A stretch of 64,000 nucleotides of DNA from Ricinus communis (taxonomy: Eukaryota; Streptophyta; Magnoliopsida; Malpighiales; Euphorbiaceae): the NCBI RefSeq assembly GCF_019578655.1, contig NC_063263.1, forward strand, positions 28,085,001 through 28,149,000, read 5' to 3'. The position numbers were made by a program, and so were the translations under genes. Positions 46,139-54,468 of the stretch are shown in pieces (positions within the stretch are counted from its first letter, which is position 1; each line of letters opens with the position of its first letter). The notes below the pieces were generated by a model, which ran no database searches, had not been told where the DNA came from, and saw only the letters and a program-made list of their open reading frames with translations.

Positions 46139-47500
46139 CTAAAAATTCATTAATATGAGAATCATTCGTATTTTCGGAGGACTCGTAATATCTTTATTTT
46201 TCCTATTTAGTTCCAATTTTAAAATTCTTTCTTTGAAATCTAAATTTTCATTTTTTAAATTATTAATTTCTTGTTTTATATTTTTAATTTCTTCTTGTAA
46301 ATCTTGAATATTAGGTGTAGAATTTCTAGAAGATTTTGAGTCAAATCTTTGAAAAATTTCTTTTAAGTTATAAGGAATAGGTTCAGATTTTTGAATTTCG
46401 TTATGCAAAACATTATCTCTTAATTTTAAAAAGTATTTTTCTCTATAAGAAGGGTCATTAATTTTGTCAACTAATTCAAAAAGATCAGAAAGGGTTTCTT
46501 TTGTTAAAACATTTAAAGTTGAATTACAACAAGGACCTGTACAAATTCCGGGACCTTCACATGTTTCAAAATCAGTATTTGTAGAAGATGAATCACTTAG
46601 AATATTTAAATCATTTTCTTCAAAATCACTTAAATCAGAATTTTCAGGATCTGTATCAGATAGTAAAAGATTAAGCATTTGATCTTTAAGTTTATCAGAG
46701 ATGTCTAATTTATTAATTTTTTCTTTCATCCTACATTGGGATTTAAAATGACCAACACGACCACATTTGTAACAGACAGGAGGACCTTTCTTTTTATTAT
46801 TTTTATTTTTATTTTGAGAAATATTTTTGGATGAAGAAGGTTTTTGAAAATTCGAAGTATTTTTTCTATAATTTTTATTAGAAGATTTTCTTTTCAGATA
46901 TTTTTTAGTTTTTGAGGAAGGGGCTTGAATACGTTCATAGCCATATTGAAAACAGAAATCTCCTAACTCCTTTCTAGATTGTGAAAATTCATTTTTAATT
47001 TTGGCTTTTAATTTCAAATCAGTACACAAAGCTAAGCCTTCATTATTAATAAAATTAATAATTTCTCCATAGGTTAAAGTATCATAAGGAATAGTATTTC
47101 CATAAAAATCTCTAATCCTTGTTCTAACTTTTTCAGCGAATAATTTAGGTAAACCAGCAATAAATCTTTCTTTCCAAAAACTATGGTTACAATCAGTTCT
47201 AGAGAAAACTTTTGTTAAAAAGACATCTTTGTACCAACGAAAATCTTGAAGTTTAGGACAAGTTAGATTTGAAAGAATTTCAGAAGATCGAATTTGATAT
47301 TGATTAGGTTCACCAACAAAACATTTTGTAATAGCAAAAAGTAAAGTTGCAACAGCATCTTCTTCTTCAGTTTGAATAGATGTTTGATTTTCAGTTTTTA
47401 TAACTATTTTCCTAGCATTTAAAATCCTTGATTTATCTTCTAAGGAGGTGTAATTATCCCACCATCCTTTTAATTGACCAGTGAAGCCAGATATTAACAT
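46139..47500 (-). CDS. Pararetroviral capsid (coat protein) region with zinc knuckle, 453-codon open stretch
   Basis: The longest open frame of the window. The N-terminal third contains the caulimovirid coat-protein core (FTGQLKGWWDNYTS, WYKDVFLTKVFSRTDCN, WKERFIAGLPKLFAEKVR). A Lys/Asn-rich basic stretch and one CX2CX4HX4C zinc knuckle, CYKCGRVGHFKSQC (about residues 242-255), follow. An acidic region (SDTDPENSDLSDFEEND) and a C-terminal coiled-coil candidate (about residues 400-440) come after. In the virus this is the middle of a larger polyprotein; the part before residue 1 continues at 48360-47510 with frame breaks. The stretch is open, but there is no evidence that it is expressed. Confidence 0.85.
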   Translation of the reverse strand: MLISGFTGQLKGWWDNYTSLEDKSRILNARKIVIKTENQTSIQTEEEDAVATLLFAITKCFVGEPNQYQIRSSEILSNLTCPKLQDFRWYKDVFLTKVFSRTDCNHSFWKERFIAGLPKLFAEKVRTRIRDFYGNTIPYDTLTYGEIINFINNEGLALCTDLKLKAKIKNEFSQSRKELGDFCFQYGYERIQAPSSKTKKYLKRKSSNKNYRKNTSNFQKPSSSKNISQNKNKNNKKKGPPVCYKCGRVGHFKSQCRMKEKINKLDISDKLKDQMLNLLLSDTDPENSDLSDFEENDLNILSDSSSTNTDFETCEGPGICTGPCCNSTLNVLTKETLSDLFELVDKINDPSYREKYFLKLRDNVLHNEIQKSEPIPYNLKEIFQRFDSKSSRNSTPNIQDLQEEIKNIKQEINNLKNENLDFKERILKLELNRKNKDITSPPKIRMILILMNF

Positions 47501-47509
47501 CTGAGCTAT

Positions 47510-48380
47510 TTTTTTATCAGTATTATTTACAGATCTGGCTCTGACGAGCCATGGTCATTCTTGTAACATATTTAAAATCCGATATTCGGACGGACCATCT
47601 AAGTTCCATTCATAAGCGGAATCTCCATCATATTTTGCTTGAGTAAAGCTAACTCTTTCCTCAAACAAGACATCCTGGAGGAGTAGGTCTAGGATAATAA
47701 TGTCTAGTCCTAGGTTTGTCAAAACCTTTATTATGGTATATTTTATTTATTTCAATTTTTCGTTAATAAATTGACTCTCTAAATTTTAACTTTATTTTGT
47801 TCAAGATTACTCGGAATTAAGTACACTAACGGAAGGTTTATCTTTCAAGGACGGACTAGCTAATTTTAAATTTATTTGGTTCAAAATATCATCTTTATCA
47901 TTTAATTTAATTAATTGTTGTTCGGGGAATCTCATGGGGTTGAAAATAGGTTTCATAGGTATACCACTGGCCTAGGTGCTTGATTATTTAGGCTAGATGT
48001 CTCTATCCTATCAAGTTGTGAAGCAATTGTAAAAAGAATTTGATTTGTATAATTATTTTGATTTTGAACATTTCTAATATCTTTTAGTAAAGGGAGTTTG
48101 TCGTCATTCTCGGAGCTTATCCTTTTAAAGGGTGAAGCAATTATTTCCCGATTATGAACATTTATTTTAACTTCTTCTAAAGGTGGATGAGCGAAATAAT
48201 TTGTTTATTTCCTACGGTTGTATTCCAAGTTTTAGAAACTCTATCATTTGTAAAAATATTTTTAAAAGGAAATTCTATATCATTATTGTTACAATAAATT
48301 TCGAACCGGATAAAAAACGGAACATTTACCTTACTTGAATTCAAATATTCATAAAATTTCTCTTGAATAGTCTCTCTCCC
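47510..48380 (-). pseudogene. Pararetroviral region between movement protein and capsid core
   Basis: Reads VPFFIRFEIYCNNNDIEFPF, then VSKTWNTTVGNK, then VHNREIIASPFKRIS and TNQILFTIASQLDRIETS, with frame breaks. The same stretch occurs with an open frame at 52867-52409 (segment E). It resembles the variable N-terminal part of the caulimovirid coat protein. A short polypyrimidine/AT region separates it from the capsid ORF. Confidence 0.65.
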
Positions 48381-48485
48381 CCTTTGAAAATGATTTTGAA
48401 ACCATAAAACTTTTCACGATTTCTTATATGGTAATAATCGGATCGTAAAAAGGTTTATCTATTCCAAAAGGTGTAAAAATCATAT

Positions 48486-49560
48486 TTAAAGTTGAAAAAT
48501 TTTCCATAGTTGATCTAGAAGGTGACAAAACAGGTTCATCGAATTTTTATCTTGTTCTATATTACTTAGAATCGGTGTAAAAGGTTGAGGAATCCTATTT
48601 TCAAAATCAACTCCTTGTAAATTTGTATTAGAATTTGGAAAACGTGTTGTGTGTGTGGAAGGTCTAGAATTTTCAAAAGTAGACAATCTAGATGAAGGTA
48701 CAAAAGTAGGTGAAAAACTTATTTGAACAGAACCATTTGATTGCTCTAAAATTTGTGAAACTCTAGAATTATTTTCTATAGACTGAGGCTTATTAATTTC
48801 TTGTAAATCCCAAGTTCCGGCTTGCGATAATTCATTCCATTTTAGTCTTTTGGGGACTTGTATTTTAGAATGTAAAGGATTAGCTTCAAATAAAACCGTT
48901 TCATTTCTTGTTAAAGAATGTCTTGCTCTAGGATCTATAGTTGTTGTCATTACTTTATAGTAGATCCTATAAATGACAGCTATAGATCTAGAATTTTCAG
49001 CAAAATCCATATTTTTTGTTTTAACAGTTAAAATTAAAGTGTCTAAAATATTTGAATCAAATAATGAAATTGAAAAATTTGGATAACAATTAAAATAGAG
49101 CAGGACCATTGGCTAAATTTGATTCAAATGCATAGCCAAAAGTGAATTTGAAAAATTCAAATGTCTTGCATCTCTTAAACAAAGGAAAATAGGTATGTCC
49201 AATCCAATTCTAAATAAAGGTTTATGACAATTTGAACCATGCCTATATGTAAAAATTTAAATTTCTTTTTAATATGTTCATGCAATGCGAGAGGCGAAAG
49301 TAAATGTAAATTTTCATGAGATTTATTTAAAGCAATAGTTTATTCGGTTTGTTTAATAGAATAATTTTGTGCAAAATCAAAAGTTCCAATTCGATAAATG
49401 CTATTAACATTTTGTTTAGGGATGGACCAATTATGTAGCTGATTTTCTATTTACGAGATATTAGACCCTTGAGCGGTAAATTCTTGAATTTAAATCGGAA
49501 AGAGTAGAAGAAGAAGAAGGAGAAACTATTTCGACTATTAAAGCTGTGAAACAACGATGT
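48486..49560 (-). pseudogene. Pararetroviral movement protein region
   Basis: The N-terminal part (49560-49150) reads IYRIGTFDFAQN ... HIGMVQ with breaks. The C-terminal part is open for 207 codons (49109-48486): YFNCYPNFSISLFDSNILDT, IAVIYRIYYKVMTTT, then a Ser/Asn-rich tail. These are the blocks of the caulimovirid 30K-type movement protein, which in the virus modifies plasmodesmata. Copies of the tail recur at 50171-52227. Confidence 0.75.
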
Positions 49561-49740
49561 CATTACCAAAGACAATAAACAAGTAAATAATGTTTAGGAT
49601 GGTGGGACCACCTCATTTGCCTTGGCCGAATGGTGGGAAGGCGGTGACCAGCGGAAAACCGGTGACCAGCTACCTTAAACAATATTACGAGTTTAATAAC
49701 TAGAGCTCGATACCATTGGCTTGCGGCTATCATGGGATTT

Positions 49741-50160
49741 TTCACGCAAATGGTATGCGGGCCTGGTTATTAAACTTCGTAATATTGTTTTGGTTGACAT
49801 CGTTGGTTTCGCGCTTCGTAGTTAAGCGAGAAATGTTCTCGTTTTCTTCTTTACTCGTTCCGATTTAAATCAAGAATTTCTCGCTCTGCGTAAGTATCTC
49901 TGAAATAAAAATCGTTATAATTGGTCCATCCCTAAACAAATGTTAATAGCATTTATCGAATGGGCTTTGATTTTGCACAAATTATTCTATTAAACAAACT
50001 CGAACAAACTATCAAATGGTTACATTCAAATAAGTTTTTCACCTACTTTTGTACCTTCATCTAGATTGTCTACTTTTGAAAATTCTAGACCTTCCACGCG
50101 TTTTCCAAATTCTAATACAAATTTACAAGGAGTTGATTTAGGGACTGTTCTTGATTCCTT
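49741..50160 (+). mobile_element. Pararetrovirus segment C (plus), internally deleted leader and movement-protein fragment
   Basis: Starts with a mutated PBS (TGGTATGCGGGCC, about 49751) and follows segment A's leader and movement-protein N-terminus to about 50010. It then jumps to the movement-protein tail (TTCACCTACTTTTGTACC...) up to about 50130. It has unusually many small indels compared with segment A. Confidence 0.7.
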
Positions 50161-52440
50161 GTAAAAATTTTCCATAGTTGATCTTTAGAGTTTAATAACA
50201 GGTTCATCAGAATTTTTATCTTGTTCTATATTAACAGAATCAGTGTAAAAAGGTTGAGGAATCCTATTTTCAAAATCAACTCCTTGTAAATTTGTATTAG
50301 AATTTGGAAAACGTGTTGTGTGTGTGGAAGGTCTAGAATTTTCAAAAGTAGACAATCTAGATGAAGGTACAAAAGTAGGTGAAAAACTTATTTGAACAGA
50401 ACCATTTGATTGCTCTAAAATTTGTGAAACTCTAGAATTATTTTCTATAGACTGAGGCTTATTAATTTCTTGTAAATCCCAAGTTCCAGCTTGCGATAAT
50501 TCATTCCATTTTAGTCTTTTGGGGACTTGTCCATTCTTCAGCAAAAATTACCTATTCTCTAATATTGTTCTATTAAACTCTATTTCTTATATGGTAATAA
50601 TCGGATCGTAAAAAAGGTTTATCTATTTCAAAAGGTGTAAAAATCATATTTAAAGTTGAAAAATTTTCCATAGTTGATCTAGAAGGTGACAAAACAGGTT
50701 CATCAGAATTTTTATCTTGTTCTATATTAACAGAATCAGTGTAAAAAGGTTGAGGAATCCTATTTTCAAAATCAACTCCTTGTAAATTTGTATTAGAATT
50801 TGGAAAACGTGTTGTGTGTGTGGAAGGTCTAGAATTTTCAAAAGTAGACAATCTAGATGAAGGTACAAAAGTAGGTGAAAACTTATTTGAGCGAACCATT
50901 TGATTGCTCTAAAATTTGTGAAACTCTAGAATTATTTTCTATAGACTGAGGCTTATTAATTTCTTGTAAATCCCAAGTTCCAGCTTGCGATAATTCATTC
51001 CATTTTAGTCTTTTGGGGACTTGTCCATTCTTCAGCAAAAATTACCTATTCTCTAATATTGTTCTATTAAACTCTATTTCTTATATGGTAATAATCGGAT
51101 CGTAAAAAAGGTTTATCTATTTCAAAAGGTGTAAAAATCATATTTAAAGTTGAAAAATTTTCCATAGTTGATCTAGAAGGTGACAAAACAGGTTCATCGA
51201 ATTTTTATCTTGTTCTATATTAACGGAATCGGTGTAAAAGGTTGAGGAATCCTATTTTCAAAATCAACTCCTTGTAAATTTGTATTAGAATTTGGAAAGC
51301 GTGTTGTGTGTGGAAGGTCTAGAATTTTCAAAAGTAGACAATCTAGATGAAGGTACAAAAGTAGGTGAAAAACTTATTTGAGCGGAACCATTTGATTGCT
51401 CTAAAATTTGTGAAACTCTAGAATTATTTTCTATAGGCTGAGGCTTATTAATTTCTTGTAAATCCCAAGTTCCGGCTTGCGATAATTCATTCCATTTTAG
51501 TCTTTTGGGGACTTGTATTTTAGAATGTAAAGGATTAGCTTCAAATAAAACCGTTTCATTTCTTGTTAAAGAATGTCTTGCTCTAGGATCTATAGTTGTT
51601 GTCATTACTTTATAGTAGATCCTATAAATGGCGGTATAGATCTAGAATTTTCAGTAAAATCCATATTTTTGTTTTATGAGTTAAAATTAAAGTGTCTAAA
51701 ATATTTGAATCAAATAATGAAATTGAAAAATTTGGATAACAATTAAAATAGAGCGGGACCATTGGCTAAATTTGATTCGGCCATAGCCAAAAGTGAATTT
51801 GAAAAATTCAAATGTCTTGCATCTCTTAAACAAAGGAAAATAGGTATGTCCAATCCAATTCTAAATAAAGGTTTATGACAATTTGAACCATGCCTATATG
51901 TAAAAATTTAAATTTCTTTTTAATATGTTCATGCAATGCATAAGACGAAAGTAAATGTAAATTTTCATGAGATTTATTTAAAGCAATAGTTTGTTCAGTT
52001 TGTTTAATAGAATAATTTTGTGCAAAATCAAAAGTTCCAATTCGATAAATGCTATTAACATTTTGTTTAGGGATGGACCAATTATGTAAACGATTTTCTA
52101 TTTCCGAGATATTAGACCCTTGAGCGGTAAATTTTTCGAATTTAAATCGGAAAGAGTAGAAGAAGAAGAAGGAGAAACTATTTCGACTACTAAAGCTGCG
52201 AAACAACGATGTCATTACCAAAGACAATAAACAAGTAAATAATGTTTAGGATAGTGGGACCACCTCTGGAACGCCTTGACCGATAATTGGGAAGACGGCT
52301 GACCAACGGAAAACCAGGCTGACCAACGCTACCTTAAACAATATTACGAGTTTAATAACTAGGCTCTGGTACCATTTGCGGAGCAGGATCAGAATAATAG
52401 AGAAATAGTTAATAATAGAAGATAAAAGATATAAGTAAAT
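50161..52440 (-). mobile_element. Pararetrovirus segment D: tandem partial copies of movement-protein tail, then leader
   Basis: Three consecutive copies of the movement-protein tail on the minus strand. Anchor AAAATTTTCCATAG occurs at 50164, 50661 and 51154, so the unit is about 495 bp. The third copy runs on through the movement-protein N-terminus (52227-51826 open) to the leader and a PBS with one change (complement of 52363-52374). Confidence 0.85.
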
Positions 52441-52878
52441 AATTATAAGTAAATAATTGTTGAAAAATAGGTTTCATAGGTATACCACCTGGCCTAGGTG
52501 CTTGATTATTTAGGCTAGATGTCTCTATCCTATCAAGTTGTGAAGCAATTGTAAAAAGAATTTGATTTGTATAATTATTTTGATTTTGAACATTTCTAAT
52601 ATCTTTTAGTAAAGGGAGTTTGTCGTCATTCTCAGAGCTTATCCTTTTAAAGGGTGAAGCAATTATTTCCTGATTATGAACATTTATTTTAACTTCTTCT
52701 AAAGGTGGATGAACAGAAATAATTTGTTTATTTCCTACGGTTGTATTCCAAGTTTTAGAAACTCTATCATTTGTAAAAATATTTTTAAAAGGAAATTCTA
52801 TATCATTATTGTTACAATAAATTTCGAACCAGATAAAAAACGGAACATTTACCTTAACAGAATTCAAATATTCATAAA
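52441..52878 (-). mobile_element. Pararetrovirus segment E: pre-capsid fragment
   Basis: Open for 152 codons (52867-52409). It corresponds to 47930-48360 of segment B with fewer breaks (FFIWFEIYCNNNDIEFPFKN, VSKTWNTTVGNKQII). It ends at the joint with the 166-bp CACTA duplication. Confidence 0.8.
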
Positions 52879-52884
52879 AAAAAA

Positions 52885-53050
52885 GTATGAGAGTATATAA
52901 TAATTAATAAGTGATAAGAAATTAATAATAAATAAATAAATAAGAAAAAATAAAATAAGTGAGAAAGAGAGAAAGGGACTATGAGAAAAAGATAGAAAGT
53001 GAGAAAAAAATATAAATGTGAGGAAAAGTGATAAGAAAGGGAGGACAATA
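52885..53050 (+). repeat. Right copy of the 166-bp duplication flanking the viral cluster
   Basis: Same 166 bp as 41631-41796. After it the CACTA right arm continues (ACCTTCTAC...). The virus-to-CACTA joint lies just before it, at about 52878. Confidence 0.9.
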
Positions 53051-53771
53051 ACCTTCTACAATTTTCTTTTCACAATTTACCGATGGTGTACCGACGAAAT
53101 TGAAAATTTGGAGGGAAATTTCTCTCCATAAATTTTTAAATACCAACAGAATTTCTGTGGGTTTTAATTCTTTTCAAAAATATTTATTTGAAATTTTTTG
53201 AAAGAGAATCTCCCTCCAAATTTTTATTTATTGACGGATTACCGACATAATTTTTATTGGTAATTTTAAAAGTGTTTAAAATTAAAAATTTTGCAAAAGT
53301 TTGGAGGAAAACTTCCCTCCAATTTATTTTAAATAATAATTATTAATTTTAATTACTGACAAAAATATTCCATCGATAATGAATAAATAAAATATATATT
53401 AATTTACTGATGGAAATAATTTTTCAGTAAATATCAAAAATAAAAAATAAAATTATTTCACTTTAGCAACAGAAATTTCCATCGCTAAAGGTGGCACCAT
53501 ATTTGGGCCTTTAATTTAGCGACGAAATTCGTCGCTGATAAAAAATTATCGATAATTCGTCAGTAATTTTTCAGTAAAGTGTCGTTAAAGTGTGGTGATA
53601 TTTTTTAGTGCTTTATTTAGCAACAAAAAAAATCCATTGGTATTCTATTAGTAAATTAAAAAAATAAAATTTTCAATATTCTGTCGGCAATCCGCTAGGA
53701 AATAGTAAATATTAATGATAAAAAAAATCTTGTTGGTAAATTTCATCGGTAACTGGAAGTTTCTTGTAGTG

Positions 53772-54463
53772 CATATTTGGAGGAGTTGGAGATCCAGCGT
53801 TTATATTCAGAAAGCGCGAGGGTGCTTTTCAAATAGAAGCTTGCTTTTAGCCAAATAATTAAAGTTTGCATTCAATGAATTAAGGGACTTTAAGGGATTG
53901 GTCTGAGTATAAATACCCCTCATAGAGACACGAGATAAAATAAGAATGCGAAATTATTAGTTTTCAAACTCTTGCAAATTTATTCTCAACTTACTATATT
54001 TAATTATTTTTTTGTATAGTGTTCTAAGTTGAATTGCTTTATTCAACTATACTAAAAAGGGTTACTGTGTGAGCTTAGGTCTTAAAAACACAAAAAAAAA
54101 TTGGTTGTTGAGTTTTTATTAAAACTTAAGGGGTTAAGGAACTTAGTGAGAGATTGATACACAAAGGGAAGAAGTTTAGTATTATAGCCTGTTAAAACAC
54201 CAAGTTGTTGGGTGAGCTTGTTATAACCCAGGGTTTATAATCAAATTTGACTATAGTGGAATACTCAAGTGTGATCTTGAGGAGTGGACGTAAAGAGGAT
54301 TATTCCCGAACCACTCCAAATCCCTTGTGTGAATTTTTTCTTGCCCTTACTCGCATCTTATTTCTTTTTTATACTTTTGTGGTGATTAAGCTAGCATACT
54401 TCATTTAATTTATGCGATTTGAAGTCACTAATTCAACTCCCTTCTTATTTCTAAGGGACAACA
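53772..54463 (+). repeat. 3' LTR of the Copia, right part
   Basis: Resumes the 5' LTR match exactly where the left part stops (GTTGGAGATCCAGCG) and ends CTAAGGGACAACA. The target duplication TGCTT follows at 54464-54468. Confidence 0.85.
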
Positions 54464-54468
54464 TGCTT
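54464..54468. other. Right target-site duplication of the large Copia element
   Basis: TGCTT, identical to 26561-26565. Confidence 0.8.

Larger units (their letters stand above)
42524..49731 (-). mobile_element. Endogenous pararetrovirus segment B: near genome-length copy, florendovirus/petuvirus-like
   Basis: About 7.2 kb on the minus strand in the order leader/PBS, movement protein, capsid region with zinc knuckle, aspartic protease, RT, RNase H, a separate second ORF, then an intergenic promoter region with TATA box and AATAAA. This order, with a distal ORF of unknown function, matches florendoviruses and is close to petuviruses (Caulimoviridae). No integrase is present, as expected for pararetroviruses. 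Frameshifts and stops in the movement, protease-RT and distal regions mean this copy cannot encode a complete set of proteins. Confidence 0.85.
40633..53771. mobile_element. CACTA-like element inside the Copia 3' LTR, itself carrying viral DNA
   Basis: The right end is GAAGTTTCTTGTAGTG, the complement of CACTACAAGAAACTTC. The left end CACTGCAGTAAA is a decayed match. Sub-terminal zones (about 40650-41050 and 53080-53760) are packed with GGTAATTACCGATGGA and CGTCGCTAAA-type words, as in CACTA elements. A purine-rich core lies at 41580-41800. No transposase was seen. A 3-bp target duplication is not convincing (TGT left, CAT right). About 11 kb of its length is a pararetroviral insertion. Confidence 0.7.
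26566..54463 (+). mobile_element. Sirevirus-like Ty1/Copia element carrying later insertions
   Basis: Plus-strand order: 5' LTR (26566-27672), PBS, gag, protease-integrase, RT, RNase H end, a 171-bp tandem triplication, an extra ORF of the Athila-ORF1/env-like type, several polypurine tracts, and a 3' LTR split in two (40172-40632 and 53772-54463). A long interior with an extra gene after pol and repeated polypurine tracts is typical of Sireviruses (SIRE/Maximus). LTRs are about 1.1 kb and differ at more than one base in ten over the first 100 aligned bases, so the element is old. About 19 kb of the span is later DNA: a Tat derivative, repeat B2, and a CACTA-like element with viral DNA. All its genes are broken. 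Confidence 0.85.

Noticed and set aside
46464..46682. Plus-strand open frame opposite the viral capsid region
   Set aside because: Shadow of the minus-strand capsid frame; no motif of its own.
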